Below are positions 26,055-35,657 of a stretch of 64,000 bases of DNA, in pieces. Every line of letters starts with the position of its first letter. Position 1 is the first letter of the stretch. The notes below the pieces were generated by a model. It was not told where the DNA came from, did no database searches, and worked only from the letters and a program-made list of their open reading frames with translations. The position numbers and the translations under genes were made by a program. Source of the DNA: Sphingomonas psychrotolerans (lineage in GTDB: Bacteria > Pseudomonadota > Alphaproteobacteria > Sphingomonadales > Sphingomonadaceae); NCBI RefSeq assembly GCF_002796605.1, contig NZ_CP024923.1, forward strand, positions 2,335,001-2,399,000. The letters run 5' to 3'.

Positions 26055-27196
26055 CACTGGCCTGCGGGCACCACGCCCTTCGGCGAGGCGGCAAGGCGCT
26101 TGATCAGATCGACTTCGGCCTGGCGATAGGGCTTGCCGTCGGCGCGGAACACTTCGTGGAACCAGATCGTCGGCTCGTCATAGGTGTACGGCTTCTTCCA
26201 GCTGTCCCACGGGAGCCGGGTCTGCGACTTGCCGTCGACAAAGCCCCAGTTGATCATCGCGATATTGTATTTCTTGCCGAGCGGCAGCGAGCCGTCGAAG
26301 GTCGAGCCGTTGCCGCGCGCCATATATTCGGTGCACAGAACCGGGCGGCCATAGCTCAGCATCTGCTTTGCGCGGCGCTCCCATTGCTCGGGCCAGTTAT
26401 AGTCGTGGAAGCTCAGCACTTCCGAGCGATCGAGCTGGATCTTCTCGACTGCGTCGAGCGTCGCGCGCTTGTCCCAATTCTCGCCGATCCACACGCCGCT
26501 GGTCAGCGGCTGGATGGGATCGACGGCGTAAGCCGCGTCGAACACCCGGCCGAGCAAACCGGCGACGAGCTGGGTCTTGTTCGGCATCGGCTTGTAATTG
26601 CCGCCGCCGCCATTGTTCGGCTCGTTCCACACGTCCCACGCGACGATGCGCCGATCGTTCTTGAAGTGGCCGACCACGTCGGTGACGTAGGCGAGCAATT
26701 TGTCATATTGGCGCTTGTCGGCGAGGCGCGCGGCGCCGGGTGCCTGCATCCAGCCCGAATTGTGCACACCGGGGATCGGCGGACGCTGGCGGCCCGAGAC
26801 GGGGTCCGGATCCCAGCAGCTGTCGAACAGCACGAACATGATGCGGACCTTGTGCTTGTCGGCGATCGCGAGGAACTGGTCCATGCGCCGCTTCAGGCCT
26901 TCGGGATCCTCTTCCCACAGCACGTTGTGGAGATAGACGCGCATCGTGTTCATGCCGATCGACTGCGCCCAGCCGAGCTCCTGATCGATCGTCTCGGGAT
27001 CGAAGGTTTCGGCCTGCCACATCTCGAACTGGTTGATCGCGGTGCGCGGATTGTAATTGGCGCCGACCATCCAGGGCTGGCGATCGTACCAGCCATTGGC
27101 CTGCGCCTTGGTCCACGCATCGCGCGCCTCGGCGGGGGCGATCCCCGTGGCGAGGGCGAGCGCGGCGGCGGAGAGTAGGAAGCTGCGACGGATCAT
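26054..27196 (-). CDS. GH5-like (clan GH-A) secreted glycoside hydrolase
   Basis: 380 residues with an N-terminal signal (RRSFLLSAAALALATGIAPA with twin Arg at residues 3-4). The fold is a clan GH-A TIM barrel. The acid/base Glu is in IVAWDVWNEPNN and the nucleophile Glu in PVLCTEYMARG, with conserved Arg and Asn in the MNTMRVYLHN strand. Homologues are often labelled cellulase-family or 1,4-beta-xylanase, but the real substrate is not defined; given its neighbours, a beta-galactan, mannan or arabinoxylan chain is possible. It overlaps the GH43 start by ATGA and lies 15 bp after the epimerase gene. Confidence 0.8.
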   Translation of the reverse strand: MIRRSFLLSAAALALATGIAPAEARDAWTKAQANGWYDRQPWMVGANYNPRTAINQFEMWQAETFDPETIDQELGWAQSIGMNTMRVYLHNVLWEEDPEGLKRRMDQFLAIADKHKVRIMFVLFDSCWDPDPVSGRQRPPIPGVHNSGWMQAPGAARLADKRQYDKLLAYVTDVVGHFKNDRRIVAWDVWNEPNNGGGGNYKPMPNKTQLVAGLLGRVFDAAYAVDPIQPLTSGVWIGENWDKRATLDAVEKIQLDRSEVLSFHDYNWPEQWERRAKQMLSYGRPVLCTEYMARGNGSTFDGSLPLGKKYNIAMINWGFVDGKSQTRLPWDSWKKPYTYDEPTIWFHEVFRADGKPYRQAEVDLIKRLAASPKGVVPAGQ

Positions 27197-27211
27197 CTTA
27201 TCTCTCCCGGA

Positions 27212-28363
27212 TCAACGACGCGCCGCGGCCGCGCCGCTGCTCAATTTGTAGGTCATCACATTGCGATAGGTCTGGCCGGGCTCGAGTCGCGCTTCGGGGA
27301 AACCCTTCTGATTGATCGCGTCGGGGAAAATCTGCGGCTCCATCACGATCGCGTCGCCCTCGCGATAAATCTTCTTCGCCTTGCCCGCGAAGGTGCCGTT
27401 GAGGAAATTGCCCGAATAGAATTGCAGCCCCGGCTGGTTCGACCAGAGCTCGTAGCTGCGGCCGGAGACGGGATCGGAGACGCGCGCCATCAGATGCTGG
27501 CTCGTCGTCACCTTGCTGCCGATCACCCAATTATGATCATAGCCGCGACCATAGACGATCTGCTTGTCGCGCGCGTCACGGACGCGGTCGCCGATCGCGC
27601 GCGGCTTGTTGAAGTCGAACACGGTGCCGGTGACGGGGCGGAACTCGCCGGTCGGGATCAGCGTCTCGTCGACCGGGGTATAGGTCTTGGCGGGGATGGT
27701 GACGATATGCCCCATCGCGCCGTTGGACGAGCCCTCGCCCGACAGATTCCAGTAAGCATGGTTCGAGATGTTGACGATCGTCGTCTTGTCGGTGGTCGCG
27801 GTGTACTCGATCGTCAGGTTGTTCGCCTCGTCGAGCGCATAGGTGGCGTCGACGGTCAGCGCGCCGGGATAGCCCTGATCGCCGTCGGGGCTGACATAGC
27901 GCAGGGTCACCGACGCAGTCGGGCCGTTCTTCACCGATACGACCTGCCACAGCACCTTGTCGAAACCGGCCGAACCGCCGTGGAGCGAATTGGTGCCATC
28001 GTTGAGCGGAGTCTGATATTCGCGTCCGCCGAGTTTGAAGCGGCCGCCATCGATGCGATTGGCGAAGCGGCCGACGGTGGCGCCGATGAAGTTGGGGAAC
28101 TTCAGATAGTCGCCGATCGTGTCGTGGCCGAGCGCGATATCGGCTTTCTTGCCGGCGCGATCGGGCATCACCAGCGACTGGATCGACGCGCCATACGCGA
28201 TGATGTTCGCCGAAACGCCACGCGCGTTAGTGAGCAGCACCGAATCGACGGTGCGGCCGTCGGGGAGCTTTCCGAAAGTGCCGCGCTTCGCGGTGGCGGC
28301 GTCGGCGGCCGGTGCGGCGATCGCCATCGCGGCCAGCACGCCCAGGGCTGTCATGGTCTTCAT
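27212..28363 (-). CDS. galM: Aldose 1-epimerase, exported
   Basis: 383 residues with a clear signal peptide (LGVLAAMAIAAPAADAA), so it acts in the periplasm. Motifs of the galactose mutarotase family are present: GRFANRIDGGRF, NSLHGGSAGFDKVLW with the catalytic His, NHAYWNLSG with the second His, and a GLQFYSGNFL stretch near the end. It interconverts alpha and beta anomers of galactose or arabinose, preparing the sugar for a stereospecific transporter or dehydrogenase. It stands between the dehydratase and the GH5-like gene in a minus-strand operon. Confidence 0.92.
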   Translation of the reverse strand: MKTMTALGVLAAMAIAAPAADAATAKRGTFGKLPDGRTVDSVLLTNARGVSANIIAYGASIQSLVMPDRAGKKADIALGHDTIGDYLKFPNFIGATVGRFANRIDGGRFKLGGREYQTPLNDGTNSLHGGSAGFDKVLWQVVSVKNGPTASVTLRYVSPDGDQGYPGALTVDATYALDEANNLTIEYTATTDKTTIVNISNHAYWNLSGEGSSNGAMGHIVTIPAKTYTPVDETLIPTGEFRPVTGTVFDFNKPRAIGDRVRDARDKQIVYGRGYDHNWVIGSKVTTSQHLMARVSDPVSGRSYELWSNQPGLQFYSGNFLNGTFAGKAKKIYREGDAIVMEPQIFPDAINQKGFPEARLEPGQTYRNVMTYKLSSGAAAARR

Positions 28364-28403
28364 CGTCTCTCTCCCTCGATTTTTGTTTTGATTGCGGCTG
28401 AAT

Positions 28404-30209
28404 TCAGTGGCTGTCGCGCGGGATGCCTCTGGTCTGGGCGATGCGCTGATATTTGACTGCGCTTTCGAGCACCGCGCCAGTATCGAACTGGCCGACCAGA
28501 TTGCGGTGGATCTCCTGCCACGGCGTCTGCGCCTCGGGCACGTAATCGATCGCTAGCGCTTCGCGGCGCCGTGCGATCTCGGCGGGGTCGACAAGCATGT
28601 CGGCGGTTCGGTTCTTCAGGTCGATGCGGATGCGATCGCCGGTCCGGACGATCGCCAGTCCCCCGCCGACCGCGGCTTCGGGCGCCGCATTGAGGATCGA
28701 AGGCGACCCGCTGGTCCCCGACTGGCGGCCGTCGCCGAGGCAGGGCAGCGCGTGGACGCCGGCCTGGATCAGGGCGGTGGGCGGACGCATGTTCACGACC
28801 TCGGCGCCACCGGGATAGCCGACCGGACCCGCGCCGCGCATGATCAGGATCGAATTGGTGTCGATGCCGACCGTGGGATCGTCGATGCGGTGGTGATAGT
28901 CCTCGGGGCCGTCGAACACGACTGCGACACCCTCGAACGCCTCGGGGTCGTCGGGATTGCTGAGGTAGCGGCTGCGGAACTCGTCCGAGATCACGCTGAG
29001 CTTCATCACGGCATTGTCGAACAGATTGCCCGACAGCACGGTGAGGCCCGCGGCGGGCTTCATCGGCGCGTCGAGCGGGAAGATCACATCGAGATCCTCA
29101 CATTCGGCGGTCGCGACATTGTCGGCGACGGTCTTGCCGTTGACGGTCAGCGCGCTGCCGTCGATCAGCCCGGCGCGGAGCAATTGCCCCATCACCACGG
29201 GAACGCCGCCAGCGCGATAGAAATCCTCGCCGAGATATTTGCCGGCAGGCTGGAGGTTGACGACCAGCGGAATATCCGAGCCGTGCGCCTCCCAATCGGC
29301 GAGGCTCAGCTCGACGCCGATATGGCGGGCGATCGCGTTCAGATGGATCGGCGCGTTGGTCGATCCGCCGATCGCCGAATTGACTCTGATCGCGTTCATG
29401 AAGGCAGTGCGGGTGAGCACGTCCGAGGGCTTGCGGTCAGCATGGACCATCTCGACGATCTGCAGGCCGGTGCGATAGGCATTTTCCTGGCGGTCGCGAT
29501 AGGGTGCGGGAATCGCTGCCGAGCCGGGCAGCGACATACCAAGCGCCTCGCACAGCGAGTTCATCGTCGTCGCGGTGCCCATCGTGTTGCACCAGCCGGT
29601 CGACGGCGCCGAGGAGGCGACGAGCTTGAGGAAGCCTTGATAGTCGATCTCGCCGGCAGCGAGCATCTCGCGCGCCTTCCAGACGATCGTACCCGATCCG
29701 GTGCGCTCGCCCTTGAACCAGCCGTTGAGCATCGGGCCGACCGACAAGGCGATCGACGGGATGTTCACCGTCGCCGCGGCCATCAAGCAAGCCGGCGTGG
29801 TCTTGTCGCAGCCGATCGTCAGCACGACGCCGTCCATCGGATAGCCGTAGATCGACTCGACGAGGCTGAGATATTGCAGGTTGCGATCGAGCCCCGCGGT
29901 GGGACGCTTGCCGGTCTCCTGGATCGGATGCGTGCCGAATTCGAGTGCGATGCCGCCGGCGTCGCGAATCCCTTCGCGCAGGCGATCCGCCAGCACAAGA
30001 TGGTGCCGGTTGCACGGCGAAAGGTCACTGCCGGTCTGCGCGATGCCGATGATCGGCCGGCCCGACTGGATTTCCTCGAGGCTGATGCCGAAATTGAGAT
30101 AGCGCTCGACATAGAGCGCAGTCATGTCGGGATTGGCGGGGTTGTCGAACCAGGCGCGCGACCTCAGGGGCGGGCGTCCGCCATTCGAACCATTTTCCGC
30201 GTCGCTCAT
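28404..30209 (-). CDS. IlvD/Edd-family sugar-acid dehydratase (arabonate/galactonate type)
   Basis: 601 residues. The Fe-S cluster cysteines of the family are seen in [26 protein letters not shown] and [15 protein letters not shown], with the active-site region [15 protein letters not shown] and the C-terminal [19 protein letters not shown]. The GCDKTTPA wording is that of the arabonate/xylonate/galactonate dehydratase branch rather than IlvD. It would convert L-arabonate or D-galactonate to the 2-keto-3-deoxy acid. A strong ribosome binding site (GGAGAGGTGA) precedes ATG 30209. It is divergent from the sugar 1-dehydrogenase, which would supply its substrate after lactone opening. Confidence 0.85.
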   Translation of the reverse strand: MSDAENGSNGGRPPLRSRAWFDNPANPDMTALYVERYLNFGISLEEIQSGRPIIGIAQTGSDLSPCNRHHLVLADRLREGIRDAGGIALEFGTHPIQETGKRPTAGLDRNLQYLSLVESIYGYPMDGVVLTIGCDKTTPACLMAAATVNIPSIALSVGPMLNGWFKGERTGSGTIVWKAREMLAAGEIDYQGFLKLVASSAPSTGWCNTMGTATTMNSLCEALGMSLPGSAAIPAPYRDRQENAYRTGLQIVEMVHADRKPSDVLTRTAFMNAIRVNSAIGGSTNAPIHLNAIARHIGVELSLADWEAHGSDIPLVVNLQPAGKYLGEDFYRAGGVPVVMGQLLRAGLIDGSALTVNGKTVADNVATAECEDLDVIFPLDAPMKPAAGLTVLSGNLFDNAVMKLSVISDEFRSRYLSNPDDPEAFEGVAVVFDGPEDYHHRIDDPTVGIDTNSILIMRGAGPVGYPGGAEVVNMRPPTALIQAGVHALPCLGDGRQSGTSGSPSILNAAPEAAVGGGLAIVRTGDRIRIDLKNRTADMLVDPAEIARRREALAIDYVPEAQTPWQEIHRNLVGQFDTGAVLESAVKYQRIAQTRGIPRDSH

Positions 30210-30344
30210 TCACCTCTCCGGTGGGGTAATTGCCTTGTACTCCAGCACCAACTTTGTTCGCCTCGGCGATGCCGTGCGGGCTTGATACCGGCAGTGCGTG
30301 GCAATAGGAAGAGCATATATATCTTATAAAAGGAAGTGCAGAGG

Positions 30345-31280
30345 ATGGCGGAAACCAATTCGCAGCGGATCCGGCTCGGGCTGGTCGGGATCGGCAAGAT
30401 CGCACGCGATCAGCACCTCCCTGCCCTTGCGGCCGATACTCGCTTCGAACTAGCGGCAACCGCCAGCCGTAACGCACAACTCGATAACGTCCCGGGATAT
30501 CCCGACGTGGCAGCGATGATCGCCGGGCACGATCTCGACGCGGTTTCGCTCTGCACTCCGCCCGATGGCCGCTACGAACAAGCGGTGACGGCGATAGACG
30601 CCGGGCTGCACGTGATGCTCGAAAAGCCGCCGGCGACGACGCTGACCGAGATCGCGGCGCTTGCCGATCGGGCCCGGGCGAAGGGCGTGGTGCTGTTCAC
30701 CACCTGGCATTCGCGCGAGGCCGCGGGGGTCGAGCCCGCAAAAGCGTGGCTGCAAGGAAAGCAAATCCAGGCAGTGCGGATCACGTGGCGCGAGGATATC
30801 CGCCGCTGGCATCCGGGACAGGAATGGATCCTCGCGGCGGGCGGGTTCGGCGTGTTCGATCCGGGCATCAATGCGCTGTCGATCGCCACCAAGATCTTGC
30901 CCGATCCGCTGCTGCTCCTTTCCGGCTGGATGGAAGTGCCCGAAGGCCGCGGCTCGCCGCTCGCCGCCGAGCTCAAGATGCGCAGCGGCAATGCCAAGGT
31001 CGATGTGGTGTTCGACTTTCTGCAGACCGGTCCGCAGACCTGGGACATCGAGATCGACACCGACGCCGGCACGCTGCGCCTCGGCATGGGCGGCAGCATC
31101 CTGCAGCTCCCGGGCGACGACGAGCAGAAGGCGCCGGACCGCGAATATCCGCGGCTCTATGCGCGCTTCGCCGAACTGGTGGCGGCCGGCGAGAGCGATG
31201 TCGACATACGGCCGCTGCAGATCGTCGCCGACGCCTTCATGATGGCCGAGCGGCGAACGACGGCACGGTTCGAATTCTAA
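30345..31280 (+). CDS. Galactose/arabinose 1-dehydrogenase, Gfo/Idh/MocA family
   Basis: 311 residues from ATG 30345, which has AGGAAGTG 6-7 nt upstream. The N-terminal Rossmann motif GLVGIGKIARDQHLPAL and the conserved MLEKPPATTLTE (the E-K-P motif) define the Gfo/Idh/MocA fold. The stretch FGVFDPGINALSIATKILP is the D-galactose/L-arabinose 1-dehydrogenase type known from Pseudomonas and Azospirillum, enzymes that accept both sugars. It oxidises the sugar to its lactone in the cytoplasm. The divergent dehydratase and the dgoK-dgoA pair would complete galactose degradation; no lactonase gene is nearby, so opening may be spontaneous or performed elsewhere. Confidence 0.85.
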   Translation: MAETNSQRIRLGLVGIGKIARDQHLPALAADTRFELAATASRNAQLDNVPGYPDVAAMIAGHDLDAVSLCTPPDGRYEQAVTAIDAGLHVMLEKPPATTLTEIAALADRARAKGVVLFTTWHSREAAGVEPAKAWLQGKQIQAVRITWREDIRRWHPGQEWILAAGGFGVFDPGINALSIATKILPDPLLLLSGWMEVPEGRGSPLAAELKMRSGNAKVDVVFDFLQTGPQTWDIEIDTDAGTLRLGMGGSILQLPGDDEQKAPDREYPRLYARFAELVAAGESDVDIRPLQIVADAFMMAERRTTARFEF

Positions 31281-31658
31281 CACTCTCCTGTCGGGGGAGG
31301 ATTTGCGCAGATCAGGGTCCGCTTCCTGGGCGGATCCTGGTCGGAACCGGGTTGAGGCGATCGCCCCTCGAGAAGAGGAGCATGCTCGATCAGCGACTGC
31401 CGAACGCGCCCCCTGCGCGACGGCGCATCGTTCCCACAAAATCGGCCGAGCCTTTCAAACACACCACGATCCGGGACTCACCCCACACGACTCCCATAGT
31501 GTGTCCTGCATGCCACGCTCCGGCGCTATTCCGTGCACCCCGTCTTATTGATATGATTAATCACTTGTCAGGCGCCGGGGAGCAGTAGCATAGGCGCAAC
31601 TTCCTGGAGAGAGGCTCGGCAAGGGCCCTGTTCGTCATTTACCAAGGGGAGGTGTGCG
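31281..31658. promoter_or_regulatory. Intergenic region upstream of the first TonB-dependent receptor
   Basis: No gene is supported. From the left there is a 10-bp stem CAGGGTCCGC/GCGGATCCTG (31313-31339) that may end the dehydrogenase transcript, a CACAC/GTGTG inverted repeat (31484-31503), and a perfect 10-bp palindrome TGATTAATCA (31554-31563) in the only AT-rich stretch. The palindrome is about 95 bp before the receptor start and is the best candidate operator. The ribosome binding site AAGGGGAGG lies just before 31659. Confidence 0.45.
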
Positions 31659-34385
31659 ATGCGCCTGAAGACTGCGATTCTCGCTTCGACTTCGATTCTC
31701 ATTCTGGCGGGAGCCGCTCCCGCCTTCGCGCAGACCGAGGCCACGCCCGCTGCACAAGCCGATACCGCGCCCGCCGAGGTCACGGCGCAGGACGACTCCG
31801 CCGAAGACGCCATCGTCGTCACCGGCTATCGCCGCAGCCTTGAATCGGCGCAGAACATCAAGCGCCAGTCTGAAGGCATCGTCGACGCGATCGTCGCCGA
31901 GGACATCGGCAAGCTCCCCGACATCACGGCCTCCGCCGCGCTCGCGCGGGTGACCGGCGTGCAGGTCAACCGTTCAGCCGGCGAGGCGGCGCAGGTTCAG
32001 GTGCGCGGGCTTCCCGACATCTCGACCACCTATAACGGCCGCGAGATCTTCACCGCCGAGAACCGCTTCGTTGCGATCCAGGACTTCCCCGCCGGCGCAG
32101 TCGCCGCGCTCGAGGTCTACAAATCGGGCACTTCGAACCTCGTCGAGGGCGGTATCGGCGGTCAGGTCAATGTCCGTTCGCGTCGTCCGTTCGACTTTGA
32201 CGGCTTCCATCTGTCGGGCTCGGCCCACGGCGTGCATTTCGAGCAGAGCCAGGACCTGACGTGGAACGGCAATCTGCTGGTCAGCGATCGCTGGAATACC
32301 GGAATCGGCGAGTTCGGCGCGCTGGTGAACGTCGCGATGACGAACATCCAGTATCTCGACGCGACCCGCGAGAACGACCGCTACATCACCCCTGACCCCA
32401 ATGTGACCCCCGCCCCCGGCGATTTCGTGCGCCCCAATGGCCAGGGCATCTTCTACAGCCGCGGCGATCGCTGGCGACCTTCGGTCAACGGCGCGCTCCA
32501 GTGGCGCCCGAGCCCCAATCTCGAATTCTACGTCGACGGCCTGTTCCAGGGCTATCGCGGGCACGACAGCAACATGTGGATGTTCGTCCCCACCTTCGGC
32601 GCCACCCAGTTCAGCAACGTGGTGCTGCGCGACGACGGCAGCCGCTCGCTCCAGAGCGCGACCGTCACCAACGCGGCGACGCCCGACGGCTATTACGAAT
32701 TCCGCGACGCCAAGACCGACACCTACCAGGTCGCGGGCGGCTTCATCTGGTCGAGCGGCGGGCTGAAGATCACCGGCGACGTCGCCTATACCGACAGCAC
32801 CTACACCGAATCGCAGGCCAATATCGATTATGCGCTGAGCAGCTCGCCGGTGCGCAACGTCAATTTCGACGTACAGGACGGCCATGGTGGCGGTACGTTC
32901 GACTTCCTGAACTTCAACAGCGCCGACCCCGCCAATTATCTGTGGCGCGGCCTGTTCGACCGCTCATACATGGCGGCGGGCGACGACATCCAAGGTCGCC
33001 TCGATGCGCAATATGAAACCGGCATGGACTGGCTGTCGCGGATCGACCTGGGCGTGCGCTACAACGACCGCAGCGCCACCCGCAGCAACGGCGGCCGCTA
33101 CATCAACACGCTGGGCCGCGGCATCGGACTGTCGGCGCTCCCGGTCGAGATCGACCAATATCCGCGCGGGTTCCGCTTCGACAAACTCCAGCCCGACACC
33201 AAATTCCCGGCGCCGACCTTCGACAGTGTGTTCGACAATATCGATGCACTGCGCACGTTGACCGGCTTCCCGACCGGCGCGACGCCGTACGAGCCGCTCG
33301 AGACCTTTACGGCGAGCGAGAAGGTCTTCGCCGGCTATGCCCAGGTCCGCTACGGCTTCGACCTCGGCATCCCGGTGGACGGCACGATTGGCCTGCGCGC
33401 GGTGCATACCGAGACAACGCTGAACGGCACGTCGCGGCAGAATCCGGGCACCGGCACCGAAGTGACCTCGCCGATCATCCGCACCAACAAATATTGGGAC
33501 TATCTGCCCAGCGCCAACATCCGCTTCGGCCTCGCCGAGAAGCTGCAGTTGCGCCTCGCTTATACCAAGACGCGCACCCGGCCGAATTTCGATCAGTTGA
33601 ACCCGGGCGGATTCCTCGGCACGCCCCCCGGCGTTTGCACGACCGGCGGAGTCGACAACGTCAACTGCGTCGTCGACTACAATGGCGGCAATCCCGACCT
33701 GAAGCCGCTCACCTCGACCAACTACGATGCGTCGCTCGAATATTATTTCTCGCGCACCGGGCTGGTTTCCCTCGCGGCGTTCCGGCGCGACACCAACAAC
33801 TTCATCTTCCGCGACCAGACCGTGCTGGAGATCCCGAACGCGCCGAACGTGCGGGGCAACCTCCCGTTCAACGGCGGCAAGGGGCGGATCCAGGGCATCG
33901 AGGCGCAGTTCACCACCTTCCTCGACTTCGAATCGCTGCCCAATTGGGCGCACGGGTTCGGCGTCCAGGCGAACTACACCTATATCGACGCCGGCACCGA
34001 GCTCTCGCCGACCCAGGCGCTGCAGCTTCCCGGGCAGCAGCCGGTACCGTTCGTGTCGGAGCATTCGTACAATCTGGTCGGTATGTACGAGAGCGGGCCT
34101 TTCTCGGCGCGGCTCGCCTATAACTGGCGCTCGGATTTCGTCGTCGAGTATCAGAACTTGCAGGCCAATTTCCTGCGGCCGCTCTACCAGGATTCGCTCG
34201 GCACGCTCGACTTCTCGGCCTCGATCAACCCAACCAAGAACGTCACGGTCGCGTTCGATCTGCTCAACATCCTCGCACAGCCGATCAAGACCTATCGCGA
34301 GTACAATACGGCGGGCGACAGCTATCGTTTCCAGACCAAATATCTGGAGCGCGTCTATTCGCTGGGCGTGCGCTTCCGCTTCTGA
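31659..34385 (+). CDS. TonB-dependent receptor (carbohydrate type) 1
   Basis: 908 residues. The signal peptide ends near PAFAQ and the TonB-box-like segment is DAIVVTG. The plug domain runs at about 55-175 (VAEDIGKLPDITASAALARV, then VQVRGLPDISTTYNGREIF). A 22-strand barrel ends in the aromatic C-terminus YSLGVRFRF. The DIGKLPD wording is typical of the large Xanthomonas/Caulobacter/Sphingomonas sugar receptor group. It imports oligosaccharides across the outer membrane using TonB energy; the ligand is unknown. Neighbouring GH105 and BNR_4 genes suggest a rhamnogalacturonan fragment. An intrinsic terminator follows, so the receptor is at least partly expressed separately from the next genes. 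Confidence 0.93.
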   Translation: MRLKTAILASTSILILAGAAPAFAQTEATPAAQADTAPAEVTAQDDSAEDAIVVTGYRRSLESAQNIKRQSEGIVDAIVAEDIGKLPDITASAALARVTGVQVNRSAGEAAQVQVRGLPDISTTYNGREIFTAENRFVAIQDFPAGAVAALEVYKSGTSNLVEGGIGGQVNVRSRRPFDFDGFHLSGSAHGVHFEQSQDLTWNGNLLVSDRWNTGIGEFGALVNVAMTNIQYLDATRENDRYITPDPNVTPAPGDFVRPNGQGIFYSRGDRWRPSVNGALQWRPSPNLEFYVDGLFQGYRGHDSNMWMFVPTFGATQFSNVVLRDDGSRSLQSATVTNAATPDGYYEFRDAKTDTYQVAGGFIWSSGGLKITGDVAYTDSTYTESQANIDYALSSSPVRNVNFDVQDGHGGGTFDFLNFNSADPANYLWRGLFDRSYMAAGDDIQGRLDAQYETGMDWLSRIDLGVRYNDRSATRSNGGRYINTLGRGIGLSALPVEIDQYPRGFRFDKLQPDTKFPAPTFDSVFDNIDALRTLTGFPTGATPYEPLETFTASEKVFAGYAQVRYGFDLGIPVDGTIGLRAVHTETTLNGTSRQNPGTGTEVTSPIIRTNKYWDYLPSANIRFGLAEKLQLRLAYTKTRTRPNFDQLNPGGFLGTPPGVCTTGGVDNVNCVVDYNGGNPDLKPLTSTNYDASLEYYFSRTGLVSLAAFRRDTNNFIFRDQTVLEIPNAPNVRGNLPFNGGKGRIQGIEAQFTTFLDFESLPNWAHGFGVQANYTYIDAGTELSPTQALQLPGQQPVPFVSEHSYNLVGMYESGPFSARLAYNWRSDFVVEYQNLQANFLRPLYQDSLGTLDFSASINPTKNVTVAFDLLNILAQPIKTYREYNTAGDSYRFQTKYLERVYSLGVRFRF

Positions 34386-34410
34386 TCGGAGCCGCCAGAG
34401 AGCCATTGAG

Positions 34411-34450
34411 GGCCAGGGGACGCTATGCCGTCCTCCGGCCTTCTTCTTTT
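34411..34450 (+). terminator. Intrinsic terminator after TonB-dependent receptor 1
   Basis: GGCCAGGGGACG (34411-34422) pairs imperfectly with CGTCCTCCGGCC (34429-34440) around CTATGC, followed by TTCTTCTTTT. It lies 26 bp after the receptor stop and 50 bp before the GH105-type gene. The stem has one mismatch and one wobble. Confidence 0.7.
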
Positions 34451-34502
34451 CCGGCGCTTTGCTATGACCTCTGCCAAACACAATGGAGAGGGGAAGCCCG
34501 AT

Positions 34503-35657
34503 ATGTCGCTGCGCACCGCCTTGCTTCTGCTGGCTGCAGCCGGCGCGCTACCCGGCGCCGCGCTCGCCCGGCCGGGCGCCGAAGCGAGCCCGCGTGCGGC
34601 GATCGCCACGGCAGTGAAGCTGGCGCGCTGGCAGCTCGCGCGGATGACCGATACCAGCCATATCTCCCGCGCCGGCGGCGAGACGCGCAATCCACGGGCA
34701 TGGGAGCAAGCGGCATTCTGGGTCGGCATGACCGCGCTCGCCGATCACGGCGCGCCCGCCGATATCGGCAAGGCGATCCTCGACATGGGCGCCGCCAATC
34801 AATGGCAGCCGGGCCGCCTTCCCTTCTTCGCCGACGATCACGCGATCACCCAGAGCTATCTCTGGGCGGCGAAGCACAATGCGGACGCGGCGCCCCTCCA
34901 GTCGGTCCGCCGGACGTTCGACAATGTCGTCGACAACGCGCCGCGCGTGACGCTCGCCTTCGTCGTCCCCGAAAAGGGCGGCTACGGCGCTACCGAATGC
35001 CTCGCGCGCTGGTGCTGGTGCGACGCCTTGTTCATGGCGCCGCCGGCGATGCTCGAGCTTTCGAAGCAGACCGGCGACCCGCGCTATCGCGACTATGCGC
35101 TCCGCGAGATCTGGGCGACCACCAACTTCCTTTACGATCCGGCCGAGCGGCTCTTCTATCGCGACAGCCGCTTCTTCGACCGGCGCGACACGCAGGGCCG
35201 CAAGATGTTCTGGAGCCGCGGCAATGGCTGGGTGCTCGCCGGTCTCGCGCTGATGATACCGAAGCTGCCGAAAGGCGATCCCGAGCGCAAGAAGCTCGAG
35301 ACGCTGTTCATCGAGATGGCGGGCAAGATCAAGGCGGTGCAAAAGCCCGACGGCTATTGGGCGCCGTCACTGCTCGCGCCTGAGGATTCGCCGCCGGAAT
35401 CGAGCGGCACGGGATTCTACACCTATGGTCTCGCCTGGGGGGTCAAGGCGGGGCTGCTGCCGCGCGCGGAATATGCGCCGGCGATCCGCAAAGGCTGGTC
35501 CGCGCTCACTCGCGCGATCCAGCCCGACGGGCGGCTCGGCTGGGTGCAGCAGGTCAGCGATCGCCCCGAGCAGGTGCTGGCGACCGACACCCAATATTAC
35601 GGCGTCGGCGCGTTCCTGCTGGCGGCGGCGGCGGTCGCGGATCTCGGGCTCGATTGA
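34503..35657 (+). CDS. Unsaturated rhamnogalacturonyl hydrolase, GH105/GH88 family, exported
   Basis: 384 residues from ATG 34503, preceded by GGAGAGGGGAAG; the signal peptide (ALLLLAAAGALPGAALA) marks it as periplasmic. The (alpha/alpha)6 barrel shows the YesR/YteR-type motifs. WCWCDALFMAPPAMLELS contains the catalytic Asp. WSRGNGWVLAGLA and SGTGFYTYGLAWGVKAG are the other family blocks. Such enzymes hydrate the 4,5-unsaturated uronyl end made by RG lyases and free rhamnose (or another neutral sugar) plus 4-deoxy-5-keto-uronate. The stop overlaps the next start as TGATG, so it is co-translated with the BNR_4 protein. A second, leaderless GH105 is at 57019. Confidence 0.88.
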   Translation: MSLRTALLLLAAAGALPGAALARPGAEASPRAAIATAVKLARWQLARMTDTSHISRAGGETRNPRAWEQAAFWVGMTALADHGAPADIGKAILDMGAANQWQPGRLPFFADDHAITQSYLWAAKHNADAAPLQSVRRTFDNVVDNAPRVTLAFVVPEKGGYGATECLARWCWCDALFMAPPAMLELSKQTGDPRYRDYALREIWATTNFLYDPAERLFYRDSRFFDRRDTQGRKMFWSRGNGWVLAGLALMIPKLPKGDPERKKLETLFIEMAGKIKAVQKPDGYWAPSLLAPEDSPPESSGTGFYTYGLAWGVKAGLLPRAEYAPAIRKGWSALTRAIQPDGRLGWVQQVSDRPEQVLATDTQYYGVGAFLLAAAAVADLGLD

